Shown piece after piece: positions 23,237-36,234 of a DNA stretch of 64,000 nucleotides. The DNA lies in NCBI GenBank assembly GCA_000507305.1, contig DF241720.1:2508-66507 (forward strand), given 5' to 3'. Numbering within the stretch: position 1 is the stretch's first letter; each line of letters starts with the position of its first letter. This stretch comes from Breviolum minutum Mf 1.05b.01. Lineage: Eukaryota > Sar > Dinophyceae > Suessiales > Symbiodiniaceae. The notes under the pieces were generated by a model, which searched no databases, was not told where the DNA came from, and saw nothing but the letters and a program-made list of their open reading frames with translations. The translations under genes were made by a program, and so were the position numbers.

Positions 23237-26200
23237 CAAAAAAGTCTACACGTCAATCATCTAAAGTGAGACATCTTGAATCTTGAAATGAAATGGCTGC
23301 CTGAGAATTTGGCATCTTCAAAACAAAAGCAATATGCATCAAACTTCAGGCCAGCATGTCGTCATTTGTGGAGATACCGATGTTGTTTGGCAACGTAAAA
23401 TACTCGTGATGAACCTAATGGAGCACCTGCAGCATCCTAAGATCTTTGCATTTGAAAACTGTTCACCAAAAGTCGAATGCTAAAGTTTTGTTTTCATGCA
23501 GCCAAGAAACCCGTTGATCAGCACGAAGTCTTTGTTCCAACTGATGCCAGATTCGACAACAAAAACCTGACACACGAGCGACTTCACACGGTGAGAAGAA
23601 ACTGCTCCAAACATCTTCAAACACAACGGGAGGAAATCAAAATCTTTCAAAAAACAAAGTGAAGCTTTTCCAAACAGCTCCAACAAGTTACAAAGTTGCA
23701 AGCTCAATCAATTTGAACAATTCACGAAGGTACCAAATCCGTGCAAATGTCTATTCGAATCTATTCGAGTCTATTCCTTTCAGCATCCCATTGTTCCCGG
23801 TACGTATCGATGTGAGACAGTTAAGTGCTTCAAAACTCTTAAAACGGATCTAGTCAAGTCTTCAAAACTGAATGAGAATGGACTCAATTCCATGAACGCC
23901 AAAACCGATTTTGGACCTGAAATTTTGATGCTGATGCTTGCAAAAACCCAATAATTGCCATTTTGATGCCTAATAAGACTCCAAAAACAGGAAAACAAGC
24001 CAACCTATCGACGAGGAACATCTTCCTCTTCATTCTTGGGTCGATCCGTTTATAGGCATCTTTAAAGTTGTTGCCTGACTAACTCGAGGATTTTCTCATG
24101 CATTTCACTATGTTCACCAAATACCATTTATCAGATTTATCACCATAATTTGACATGTTCTTGCAGATTTTTTCCAGCTTTCAGTCATTGAATTTCACTG
24201 TGTCTTAGTTGTTTTTTGTTGATCTTGGTCTGCTTGTTGAAGCAATAAGCCAATGAAGGAACCACTACTTCAGAACAACTCTGCAACGTCATACAAACCA
24301 CTACATTCAAGGATGCAGCCCTTCATGCCAACAATTCACTCAAAAGTGTTCCCCAAAAATTCATCTCCGTCAAATAAGGCTTTAAGGGCGTTCAAAACCA
24401 ATCTCGATATTTTGTTTAAAGCTCCAAACAAGGTCTCCAACCTATAAAAAACGGGTGGGTGAGTTAACATGTTTTAGCAACCAACTCATCTTGCATTTTT
24501 GATGATTTTTATGCACCAAAAATCGCCCTAAAAAAATTCTTTCCGCACCTTCAAATGGAGGTGAACACAGCGCTCTCTGATGGCCGAAAGTTCATCGCCG
24601 GGTTTTTATTCAACACTGGAAATCTATACAAACATGTACCAGTAGTGTGAAAGGCGAGCTGAACTTTCTTGAACTTCATTGAATTTGTGCAATACTTGGA
24701 AAAATGGCAAAATGAGCTAAGTTTCGGGGAAAAAAGCGAAATTTCAAGAACCATTGACTTTTGTTGGACTAAAAACTGTGGATGTGTCATCATCTGTCCG
24801 GTGGCACGGTGGCACCGGACAGGAATCTTGCTTCGAAAGCTGAATGACATTGATCACGAAGCCCTAGGTCTTCAGGAATGGGCCAAAAAACTCTGCCCTA
24901 AAGATCCTGACCCCTCAAAACTGGCTATACAGGTTCAAACAAACCCTTCCATTAGAGGGTCAAATGATCTTTAGGGTGACAAAAAAAAATCTTGAGTTGA
25001 AAAAGGCCATGGAAAATCACCATAGCTTTCAATATCAAGTCTCCAGTACGAATATGTTGAATATGTGTATGCTAAGATGATCTGATTCACTGGAAAAATC
25101 GTGATTTGAAGTCATCACCTACAGCCACAACCTGTTATCACAATTCGGATCTATGGCGAAGAGCCGGGCTGCATAATGTTTGTTGTTTGGGAAAAAATGG
25201 AGCCATCAGATCATCATCCAAACATCCATCAAACAAAAAATCATCAAACAAATCATCAACAGGAAGTACTTTCAGTAGTGCCGCGCTGACTTTTTCTGGG
25301 TGCGCAACAAAAAAAAGCAAAGAAGTTCATTAAGGGCCAAAAACTCCATGTTGCACTCATGGTTCCCTCGGCTCCTTCAGCTGGTGACACCGTTTCATGA
25401 ACCACGAATCAAAGGTGGGATGACAACAAGTAAAAACACACGCATTGTTAACGCACCAAAAAGTGGCATGAACAACATGCTTGCAACAAATATACTTCGA
25501 AAGTACAAGTATATTTGCAATGAACTATATGGAACCGTTTGCTTGACAGAAGGATTGCATGATCATAGATTCTAAGTCCACTTTACACTGCACCCTGCAT
25601 ATAAGATCTATTCCGAAAATATACATTATACATACATCAATTGCAACATACAAACCGATGTATTATTTGTATATGATGTACACATTGACATGCAGTCTCT
25701 TCTGCTCTTCTATCTTCTTGCATACACAAATATATAATATAAGAGTTCTCTTGGCAACCACCAGCCTTGTGAGTCTTGTTCACATGACTGTGATACTTCA
25801 CAGGCATGACTGCGCAGGGTGAAATGGATCCAAAAAGAGTTGATTTCAACGAATGAAGCGAAGGTACCAGCCCCGTGGTGAACTAAACAAACAACAAAAA
25901 CATCACCAACAAAAACCTAGCATATCATAGTATATTTACCTACGTTTGGTTGATTTTGATGATTTGTATGGTAAATGTAGGTAAATATACCATACATGGT
26001 GAAGTTAGTTTTTTAAACACATTTTCCCATTTTCTTTTTGTGTGCCAAAAAGTTAGCATCAGTTCACCTCTTTTCCGAGCTGGTGGTGAAACGGACCCAG
26101 CAAATCATGCTGAATTTCGGTGACAAGGATTTTTTCCAAAATGCAACCTTGACAACTTCAAATCTCAGGTGGCCTTCGCCTCAGGTGAGACGTTGTAGTG

Positions 26201-29200
26201 GCCGATTGGTCAGGCCCTTCACATCTTCTTGCAGTTGTTCCATGCGGTGGGTCATATCACGAACACGCAAGAGAATGTAGATCACATCGCCTCACGAATC
26301 AACATGCGAAATGGCAGTTGCGCAGTTAAAAGTACAAATCATGGGAACCAATTGGGACAGCCAGAAGCACGCTGGGAGTGAAGAATGGATATTGACTATG
26401 TAAAAGTGGTTACAGAAAGTCAAATATGATGGGATCTCAACATTTTTGGTCGAGGTCCCCAAACTACTTTGACGCCCCCCAGACGTCCCAGAGTCTTAGG
26501 GTGTAATCTAAATATGCTGATCCATCAAATTAACTCTGTGCTGTAAGTGTTGTTGAACGAATCATCAGTGTGACACTACTTGGACAGCACTACTGGCAGC
26601 CAACTCATCGCAGGTTGCAGGGACATTGTCGTTCACAACGTGACTGCGATGTCGTTTGCAGAATCCATTGCATTGCTGATCAAAAAATGAGTCATAAAGT
26701 ATGCTTTAAAGTCTATAAAAAAATATGCCATCTATGCCTATTAGATTCTTAAGATAGAATTCAAATCTTGCTTGCGAGAACCTCTACACTCTACATATAT
26801 TCCAACCTCAAAATTCCTAAGCGAAATCCAAACGAGACACCTTTCGTCACTTCACCACGCAAACTCAAAAGTCCGGTGAGCAACTCATGTGGTGACAATT
26901 CGCCTCAGGTGCCAACGGTGTCGTCATCAAGGTTGAGTTGGTCGCCGGTTGGAGCGTGGGTGCATGGAAAACGTGTGGTCAGGATGGTGGTGTGAGAAAA
27001 GAAAATGATAACCTCTCATTGCCCAAGCAAAACTAGTTGGTTTCAACCCATTTGAAAAAAATTAGTCAAAATGGATCATTTCCCCAAGTAGGGGTGAAAA
27101 TAAAAAACATTTGGAACCACCACAAAGTTTCCATTGAAATAATGGTTGACCCAATTTCGATGATTAAAACCCTTAGGGAAGCAATGGTGGTTATATTAAC
27201 ACCCTTTGTTTTAATGGTGGTTGGAATCCCAGGGTTCTCGTTGCCCAAGCAAAAGTGTGTCAACTACTCCATGCTCTAAAGTACACGGAGCAGCTTTCAT
27301 GGATTGAAGAATCTACCGTCTGAAGGGGGAAAGACTCATTGATGATGATATTGGAAACAAAGTTTAGGATTTAGATGTGACATGCATTGACATATATTGT
27401 CTAGATATTAGAAAAATGAAAACATATTATATATATATATATTATAAACATAAAAATCTCATCATGGACTGCATCTCTCTTTCTCTATTGTATTCTCTTT
27501 ATCACCATATCTATTCAAAAAAATGTAAAATGTATGTATGCTTACACACTCTTGTTTTTTTACAACTTGGAAAAAAGAGGGCTCATTTTCAATATCCCCC
27601 CACAAGTCATCTCCGCAACACACAGGACCAACAGGGCGTCGACATTGACCTCAAATGTTGAGGGAAAGGCACCGCCTAAATCCACATCGAGGATGTTGAA
27701 CAACTCGAAGCGATTAGAGATGTCCACCTTGGTGGAAAAATCCCATGGGTTTGCAGCCTCCGGATTCCAAGGTGGTTAGGATGATAAGCCACTTAGATTC
27801 ATTTAAACAAATCCTTACTTAAGGGACTGCATGGGGAAAATAATGGAAAGGAAACCAAGAAAGTCAATAGTCAATAGGCCAAAACGATCCCAACTGTCAA
27901 CAACTCTAAGTTGAAACGTCCAGTAGACCACCAGACTCATCTAATTCAGTAGGCTTAACATTCATCTAAGTGAAAATTAATCAACAAGTAATAAGGTCAG
28001 TAGACCTTACCTGCCAACTAAGTAAAGTAAAACCTAGTCGACCAGTAGGACCAGAAAACTCAGTAGACCTACGGGCCAGCTAGGGTAAGAATGTGCCAAC
28101 CAGTAATCTGCAAACAAGCATGCAAGTAGGGCTCACAAGCTACAACCACGTGTGTTACATATACGTTGCATTGATTTGCATTGGTTTTCCGTGGTTTACT
28201 AAGGTTTGGTTTGACGTGTGGCTGACAGGAAACAACCTCTCAGTGTGAACGAACAGCGTGGTTCCCACCCCAGGCCCCTAACCACACCAACAACGCACCC
28301 CGAGCAAACTACATCCTATCCATGCGGGGAAAGTCCTGAATGTATCATACCAACATGAAACAACTCGTTGTACAACTAGATATATGATAGTTTGATTCAT
28401 TCAACCTACATATGTTCACTATCTGTTTTTTAACACCCCTACATCACCTAAAACCACATCCCACATTGAACCAGAAATCGTCAGCTTCATATCCCATCAC
28501 CCCCATCGTCCATCCACCCAAGTCGCATCGGCTTCGTCCAACACTCGGACAAACTCGCCGTCTTGGAGCCATGCTTGGAAAATGGCACCTCGAAATCTTG
28601 CAGTGGATCAAAACGAATCAATTGTTTGTCAAAAAAATAGAAACTACTTGGTGGTTGAACCAACCCATTTGGTAAAACAACCGAGTGGAATGAAGCAGCC
28701 ATGAAGTGGGAATTGCCATGGTTTGCCTATCTCATCATCTCAAGTGGTTCCAGTGTTAAAATCGTTACTGTTTTTTTGTGGATATCATGCAGTTCCCATT
28801 TTTTTAATGAAACGCAAATACAGTGATCATGCCATCTTTATGCCACTGTCAATCAAATCTCTTGGGGGGTAAGAGGTTTTCTCAGCCAGGCACGTGTGAT
28901 GTTGATGTTGTGCTCCTGGCGAGGTATGCAAGACAGGCAGTGCCAAAGATGAAACAAGCAACAGGAAAACTGACAGCACATGAGATGCCAAGGATGCCAA
29001 TGGTCAAAACAACAGCATCAATGAAGGAATTTCCACGACAACACATCTTCTCAAAATGCATTCCAGATTGCAAGGACTTCTCTCAAAACATCCAGAAACC
29101 CAAGTGAGAGGGTGCCAGTTTTTAGCTGCAAGCAGAATCCGAGAGTCTCGTCCTTCAGCAGCTTGAACCTACAGAAAAACACAGCATGATTGAGGATTGA

Positions 29201-29700
29201 ACACCTTCCACTGGGTTTCCAATGGATGAGGTATTGAGATGCGTTGTCCTCCCATGATCTCAAGTACAGTAACTCTTGTGGATCCTCATGGGTTATATGG
29301 TGGATCAAGAAGACTCATCTTGAAAAGGTCGTTTGAAGCGAACATTGATACACCACAAGATCAGATGCAACACCAGGAACATTGAACATTGGCCCTGGGC
29401 CCACTCAAGGGACAAACCGATCCAAAAGGTTTCAAATAAACACCCATGGAACACTTCCTCCTGCAACCCAGCAACGCTTCATCAGCACAAACTCTCTGTT
29501 CCAACTGATGTCGCTTTTTCGCGACATCCGTCAGATTCGACAATTTGTTGGTGACTTCTTCTGAAAAACCTGGCTGGACAAATCTTGACAGGGTGCAAAA
29601 ACCCGGTGGACTTGCGTCTGCGGAAGAGTCGGCATCAGGAATGCATCAAAGACTACAATATAACGCAATTATGTCAATGTATTTAATCTACGGACAGTGG
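23237..29700. other. Spacer, copy 2 of the large segmental duplication
   Basis: Matches 13,900-20,135 nearly throughout and holds no supported gene. Differences from copy 1 include a replaced or inserted block at about 26,428-26,508 and an extra dispersed-repeat block at about 27,030-27,165. The block found at 19,128-19,210 in copy 1 is absent here (around 28,660). Similarity ends near 29,575-29,700, where copy 1 runs on into ankyrin copy 4 but this copy does not. This marks the right edge of the array. Confidence 0.65.
27037..27115. repeat. Dispersed repeat present in one duplicate only
   Basis: The block (GGTTTCAACCCATTTGAAAA, then GTCAAAATGG, then CATTTCCCCAAG, then GGGGTGAAAATAAAAA) also occurs at 61,374-61,461 and 19,112-19,190. 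It is missing at the matching site of the other segmental copy (about 17,590). The 19,112 block is in turn missing at its matching site near 28,660. Confidence 0.7.
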
Positions 29701-31789
29701 AATTTCATTACATTTATTGCAGTTTCTAATATATACATGAAATCAACAACATAATGAGAACAGACCAACTCTGGCATGATTATGGCACCCATACCATTCA
29801 TGGGACTGGCATATTTACCTACATTTACCATAAAACATCAACCATTCATTCACCAGGTTCTTCAAAGTGACCTTGTTTGGACCCACAAGTAACCTAAGTC
29901 AGTCTCCATTTGGGGAATCAAAAGGTCACTTTGAAGAAGCTGTTAGGTAAATTATACCATCCTCCCATGGATGCTATGGGTTCCCATGGGGAAACCCATG
30001 GCATGAATCTCTCCGGCCGAGGTACGGTCCATCATGTGTGAGGAAGCCTTGGAAGGTCCAGGCTCGTTGATAAACCTGCCGGTCGGTCGTGAAGGGGAAC
30101 AGGGGGGGTAAAGGAACCGGGGGTACTGTTGATGGCAACCAGAAATCCGGGGAGAACTCACCAGTTGAGGTTGGAAGTGAACATTAATCCCATTATTTTC
30201 AGGATTTTTCTATTTTTGGTGCAAAAAATTCTTCCAGTTTGTTTGCCAACTTGAAAAATACACCACCCTGTTGATGGTTCAGAAATGCGGCGAGAAAACC
30301 ACCTGGGATGGTGCTAAAACCCTGCAAATGGGATAGACTAGAAACCTCAACTGGTTAGAAGGATTTCTGAACCATCAATGGTAGGATCCATGGGATTGGT
30401 ATCTATATTCACCTGTACATTTAGCTGATTTGTAATTATGGCAAATGTAGGTATAAATGATATAATATAACATATATGCATGGATCCTATGAGTACAATA
30501 TAGTCCATGAAGCAACAACAAATTCAAAGCTACTGGGTTCTATCATTTTTACATGGGATTGGGCATGATTCATAACGTTTCTCGTTTCGAATAGAGGTGT
30601 TTCATGTGAATCTGCAAATCCTCAGGTCCTCACCCTTCGACAAGGCCGGCCAACGACTCGTTGGAAGCCATATCATCCACATGAATCCATCCATGGGAAC
30701 CCACAGTTTCCTCTTTAAAACCTTCATTCTTCCAGGGGGGTTTTCGGGGTCCAAAGGCATATGGGATATAAATATTTACAGTATATTTTGGCATATAAAA
30801 ACACCCCCCCGAAACTAACATAGTATCATATGCCTAGCACCTTAAACACCAGGGTTGCAAGGTCCGAGTTGACTTTTTGAGAAACCCTCCTGCCAACTTG
30901 CGAGCTGTTAGCTTCGAGGAGTTTTTTTTTCTCCTTTTGGCTTAATATATGGCCTTGGAATCAAAATCAAAGCGCCAACAAAAAACACTGATAAATCAGG
31001 GGCCTGGAAGTCAAGCCGACCATTAAACTATAATAGTCCCTGGTTTTGGGGTTGTTCTTAATCCTGACCTAAAATAGACAATGGGGTTTTCGTTGACAAC
31101 CCATAGGGCCATAGGGAGGGGGTCTTGGATTGGCACTGAACACCAGGCCTAGCGAGCAACATCTTCAACTTCACTTCTGTTTCGATGGCCGAATCACCTG
31201 GTGGGGAAATCAACGAAGGTTTTTTTCGGAGGGGGTTAGTTGGCAGTGGAAAATTATGGGTGATCAATTTGGCACCAACAAAATCATGTTGGCTAGATAC
31301 ATGATGTTTTAAAAGTGCACATATGTTACGACTAAAAAGTTTTTCTCCACTAATTTTTTCATATTTTTTCTCTCTTGGAAGTCGACTTGTAGTCTTATAG
31401 TCTTCGGTATGTCGTGTCTTAGTATTGTCCTTTCCCGCCACTTCTTTGAGAATGGAATCCTGGAACCCCTTTTTTGCTGGCCAGTTTGGTTCCCAAAATT
31501 CAACCCAGGTGGTGGTCCATCAAGTTATCTGAAAATTTCACATGCTATGTCTGCAAAGAAACAATCCCAGATGCTCAAATGTATGGCCTATCTAAATACC
31601 TACATTTAAACCATACATTTAGGCCAAATGTAGGTCAAAGTACCATATACATTGAGCATCTGGGTGTTTCCTTAAATGGTGGTACGAGTACCCCCATTTC
31701 ACACCCCAAGATGATCATTTCTATGTAGGAGTTTTCCCACGGGCCAGTTGGGGTTTCACCCAGCATTTTAAAATTTTAGGAGGAAACAC
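29701..31789. other. Gene-poor stretch between ankyrin array and channel gene
   Basis: Rich in short hairpin elements of families M1 and M4. The minus strand has exon-like fragments that could belong to the channel C-terminus, for example the frame DSAIETEVKLKMLLAR at about 31,140-31,200 just after an AG acceptor. I could not link any of them with a consistent phase, so none is called as coding. Confidence 0.5.
30271..30378. mobile_element. Hairpin (MITE-like) element, family M4, complete copy
   Basis: 108 bp bounded by exact 16-bp terminal inverted repeats: TTGATGGTTCAGAAAT (30,271-30,286) and ATTTCTGAACCATCAA (30,363-30,378). The interior contains CCACCTGGGATGGTGC. A related copy lies at about 37,031-37,130. 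Partial or reversed copies are near 30,122-30,205 and 31,925-32,025. Confidence 0.8.
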
Positions 31790-34700
31790 CCCATCTGAGA
31801 GTTCGACCGAGTTCTTTCTGCTTTCGCTGGTTCCTCAATGTGCTGAGGAGGAACTTAAGAAACAGCTGCTTTCCTACCATCATCCATAGAGACTGCATAT
31901 TGAATGGTTGAAAACGCAACATGTTGATGGCGTAGAAATCCGGCAAACTCACCAGTTGAGGGAAAGGTAGTTGAAATCCCATTTTTTACAGGGTGTTTAT
32001 ACATCCCAGGTGGTGCAGGACTTCTTCCAGTAGCCCTGCATTATCCTGGAATATATACTTTCTTGCCTTTTCCAGGATCGTGAGACTAACACTTGATCAT
32101 CATGGGCTAGCTTCGTGGGAATTTGCTCACCATCACGTGTAAAAAAAAACCTCCTCCCTTGTGCTTACTGAAGATTTGCTACAGTAGCATTGTATGTTAA
32201 ATGTTCAATTCCTATATGGGTGTTGAACCAAAAATAGGGGGAAAACCCCCAAAATGGATGGTTAATGGAAAACCCTATTAAAATTAGGATGATTTGGGGG
32301 TACCACCATTTTTGGAAACACCCATAAGGATCCCTTGGAAGGAATGCCCCCCCAACGATGGATTCCAACAAACCAGTAGGGAAACATCCATATCTTCAAG
32401 TCCGGAATCCTTTCTGTACACGAAAGCTACCGTTGGTTGCAACCTTTAGACCCATCGCCACTGAGCAACTGAGATTTCGTGACATTGTCGATGAAAACAG
32501 CCTTAGGCCGCAACCCACGAGTCATATTTGAGTCGACTTCTCTTTAAAAAAGGAAGAATGCGTGTCAATCCATGCCGTTGACGCAAAAAACCTGACCAAA
32601 AACAGAAAAACAAACCGCAAACCAACCAAAAATCTCTCGATCAAAGGTGTTTCAAACTGAGCTTTGTGACCAAGATCAAATTGAAGAGTCCTGCCATTTC
32701 GCAATTTCCTTATAATGTTGACCCCGGATTAATAAACCCCATGGTTGTTTAATTGGGGGGGTTCCCATTTTTAAGGGGATTTATCACTTTTGGGGGTACC
32801 CCCCTTAATAATCACTATAGGGGTCAGGGGTTTATTAATCCGGGGTTGACATTATTTCCGGTGCGCTTGATACTTTTGATTCACGCGAACTCGGTGCAAA
32901 CCTGAATGATGGCGATTTTCTGCAGGTGGCTTCATTCAAAAATTTAGCACATCTCATCATCCCATCACATCCCTGGAGTGTTGTTTTAATTGTTGTTGAT
33001 TCTATAAAAAGAACATTTATGGGGACACATTCACCTAATATTTCGCACTTACAGTAAATTGCTGATTCGTAGAGCTTGTTTTCTCAAATCAACATCTACG
33101 CCCATCTACAGCTGTGAAGCTATTATGGTACTTCATCTACAGTTAAGTACACCCCTGAGAATAAAAACACGTGAATTACAAGAGGAACAATTGTGGAAAC
33201 TGGTGTAAATATTTGTGGCTTCTATCTACTTTTCAACTCGTTCTTATTCTTAACTTCAGTTTTAAGTTGCTTTTAACAACAATTTGCCGGTTTGTCGCCC
33301 AAAACTCAGGCCATGTTTCTTGTTTCTTGTTTCATCCAGGGGGACCGGATACCAAGTCCTACAGTGACCAGCATGGTGACCAAGACGTAAGCCACTTGAA
33401 ATCCAAATCCCCACCTCGATGATGGGACATGCAGGCCAAGCAGCCCCCGCACAGTGACAGGTCACTGAAGCGTGAAGTGATCATAATATCTGATAGGAGG
33501 GAGGTACTATCTCAAAAATCAAGGGACTTTCTATTACCAACCCCTAAACCTGCATGTAATTGGAGCAGCTCTCTCCAAAATCTGCAGAAGTTTGAACTCA
33601 CTGGAAATGACATGATAAACTGACATAAACTGTACATTTCACAGAGAAAAAACAATTACAGTATTTTGTGGTGTAGCACACAGAACCACTAATGTTGGAT
33701 ATACAAGCCCCACAAAAACATTCACCAACTGAAATTCACCAAAAAACCCTTGGAGCAAAAACTACCCTTAAACAATATATTCAGCACCTGCAAAAAAAAC
33801 AAAGAAAACAACATGTTTTTGAAGTCATACATATCCATACATATCCAAGCTTCTCAAGATAGAGCTGTTCTGGGATAGGATCCCCTTCATAGTTCTCACA
33901 AGCTTCAGTGAAGCACCGAAACAGTGTGAACATTCCCGCCTCGGATGAATCGGATGAATCCAGGGGGTCGTTATGATGGTTAGATGTCTGGGGGATCATT
34001 GGGATCTATAAAAACACCCTAGAAATAATGGGTAATTTCCAACTAAACAACATCAGCAATTATTCAATAGCTGTTTCTGGTTCTCTTAGTAGGTGGTAGG
34101 TAGCGTATAATCACCCAATTGGCAAATATATAAGTGGTATATACTTCCACTTGGGTGATTATATACTACCTACCACTAGAAACAGCTATTGAATTATCAA
34201 GATCTCCAGATGTCATGAAACCAACCCATGGAATGCACCTACTTTTTTGTGGAAGGCCTTCAGAAATACGCATTGCTTTGATGCTTCCAAAAATGATCAA
34301 AATGGCAATTTTATCATGATGCCGCCGTGATTGTTTCAATCTACAAATCCAAGTGGGAAGAAATCATGCCCCTCCTTCACTCCAGTGAATCACTAGTCAG
34401 TTTCGGTAACCTTATCCAGCAGCTACCATTCCCCACCCTTCATCTGAGATTTGTAGTGAAACGTAAGGAAACACTGATGGAAACCCACCGTGTTTTGTGG
34501 TGCAACAAAGTGGCTCCAACAGATCGAAACTCAGCATGCGTCTCGCCAAAGAAGGACTTGGTGACAATACTAATCGTGTAAATGACGACCTCAGAAGAAA
34601 AAACAAAAAGTACCAAAAAGTGAGGTAGGTAGCCAGGGCATACTATTCGCGAAAGATATCATCATTTGCACGGTGAAAGATTACCTGGGGACCCCGCCTA

Positions 34701-36234
34701 GGATACAAACAGCTTTTGAACCTATGCTTCATAATAGGTCACCCATTCATATCATTGGTGATTCAAGCCGTTGAAAGAGCTTCCCACTAAAACTCAGCTT
34801 AACAAAAATAACCAAAAAACACATACAACTCCAAATGGTTGCCTTATTCGACACATATATTTAAATATATAAATATATGCGTATATGTATATATATATAT
34901 AAATAAAAATATATATATATATGATTTATATGATGGATTTATTTGAGCCATTATCACAAAGGTCCCTAAGGAATTCCTGGGATTTACCGGTTTACAATGG
35001 TGAGTCACCAACTCTTGGAATCCATGTCTTTGTTTTTGGCAGCAAAAAAAGAACATCATCCCAAGCCTGGAGCTACATTTGAATCATATGGACCCCCCCT
35101 TCAAGCCTAACAAATCCAGCTGAAAAAATGATGTCAATAGCTGTTTCCTGGTTCCCTTAATAGGTGGTAGGTAGCATATAATCACCCAATTGGCAATATA
35201 TAAGTGGTACAGTATATAAGTGGTATATACTGATGATGGTTGGAAGATGGACATGTCCTTTTGAAATCGTCCGTTTTTGATGGGACATGTTCATTCTCCC
35301 TGAAGCCATCTTGATCCAAACCACCAGTAGATAATGAGCAAACGTTGGGACTTGTGCCTTAATGATCCTTATGGAAATCACCCATGTTCGCCATGATGAA
35401 CTCAGGCCCACCCCCCAACAACTGAATGATCGTCCAAGATTCCATTAACAAAACAATGGCCCATGCCAACGCACGTATGCCAGAGAGAAGTCCCATGGCC
35501 ATCAATTTCAACTCCTCCAACAGCAGGGTTTCAGATGAAAAACATAAAAACTGAAGCGCAAATCAAGAGAAAAAAAAACTATGACTTTTAAAACAAAACA
35601 ATTGTTTGACAGTGTCTTCAACTGTTGGATTGACCAAAACATGTTTTTTTGAATGTGTTTGATCTATATTATATATGGAATCTATCCATTACCCTCCCTG
35701 AACCACCATTTTTAGGGGCGAGCTGTTAGTTTTAGGGAGGGGATATTAAAAAAAAAAACTACCCCCATGCCAATGTCGCCAACATCTTTGAAACGTCGCC
35801 TAAAAACAACGTCAACACCTTGAAGACTTGACCCGGTGTCACCGGGCAACTCGCAACAGTTACAGCAACTGGCTGTTGCAATGATGGAATAATCCACCAT
35901 AACTGGACTGATCTGATGTGTTTGTGCAATTGGGCCATACAAGAAATCATCATCCAAATATCATCAAGTTATATGCCAGTCAACTTGCTTTTTTCTTAAA
36001 CGACTTCAACCTCTATCATCCTCAACCTTTCTACCTCACCAACATCTTTCATCAAAATGTGATTCAAATTATATCTTGAACATTGATAAATAGCATGATA
36101 TCTCATGAACTTCACCAGATGTCTGGTTATCAAAACCACCAGGGTGTGCCTTAAACATCTTGAAACGCATGATGCGAACCAATCGAAACAAACGAGCCAA
36201 GCGTAGGACCTTCCAAAAAAAGACGTCGTTGAAA
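31790..36234 (-). CDS. Voltage-gated cation channel, 3' part: S4, S5, pore, S6 (about eight exons)
   Basis: Exons read on the minus strand. (1) 36,150-36,234: S4 with five Arg at every third place, VLRLARLFRLVRIMRFK. (2) 35,443-35,514: S4-S5 linker and start of S5, ELKLMAMGLLSGIRAL. (3) 34,521-34,589: rest of S5, VVIYTISIVTKSFFGE. (4) about 33,836-33,939: pore loop MFTLFRCFTEACENYEG, with the TEA glutamate where selectivity residues normally lie. (5) 33,353-33,414: S6, FQVAYVLVTMLVTVGL. (6) A 20-nt microexon at 32,671-32,690 giving LFNLIL. (7) 32,444-32,501: AVFIDNVTKSQLLSGDGSK. (8) Less certain, 31,790-31,853: PPQHIEEPAKAERTRSNS. Phases fit at every join if GC (after 36,150) and GA (after 35,443, and after the pore exon) serve as donors. 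A GT donor at 33,841 would end the pore exon one base out of phase. Whether the protein has one six-helix domain or more is unknown. Plasma or internal membrane is expected. Confidence 0.8.
32671..32690 (-). CDS. 20-nt microexon of the channel gene (S6 end, LFNLIL)
   Basis: Flanked by GGCAG on the acceptor side and GTCACA on the donor side. It supplies two bases to finish a Gly codon and then Leu-Phe-Asn-Leu-Ile-Leu in phase 0. This completes the conserved S6 Asn-Leu-Ile motif between the S6 exon (ending 33,353) and the exon starting at 32,501. Both neighbours have exactly the phases that this microexon requires. Confidence 0.75.
32712..32855. mobile_element. Hairpin (MITE-like) element, family M5
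   Basis: 144 bp with 29-bp terminal inverted repeats (32,712-32,740 and 32,827-32,855; core GGATTAATAAACCCC) and two mismatches. It lies in the channel intron between the S6 exon and the microexon. No second copy is seen in the window. Confidence 0.8.
34063..34193. mobile_element. Hairpin (MITE-like) element, family M2
   Basis: Long arms begin TTCAATAGCTGTTTCT and end AGAAACAGCTATTGAA, with GTGGTAGGTAG and a TATAATCACCCAA block inside each arm. The left arm has about 14 extra bases. It sits in the channel intron between the S5-end and pore exons. A partial second copy is at 35,134-35,230, in the preceding intron. Confidence 0.8.
35134..35230. mobile_element. Partial copy of hairpin family M2
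   Basis: Repeats the left arm of the 34,063 element (CAATAGCTGTTTCCTGGTTC, then AGGTGGTAGGTAGCATATAA, then ATCACCCAATTGGCAA). The right arm is lost and replaced by a short TATAAGTGGTA duplication. Confidence 0.75.
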
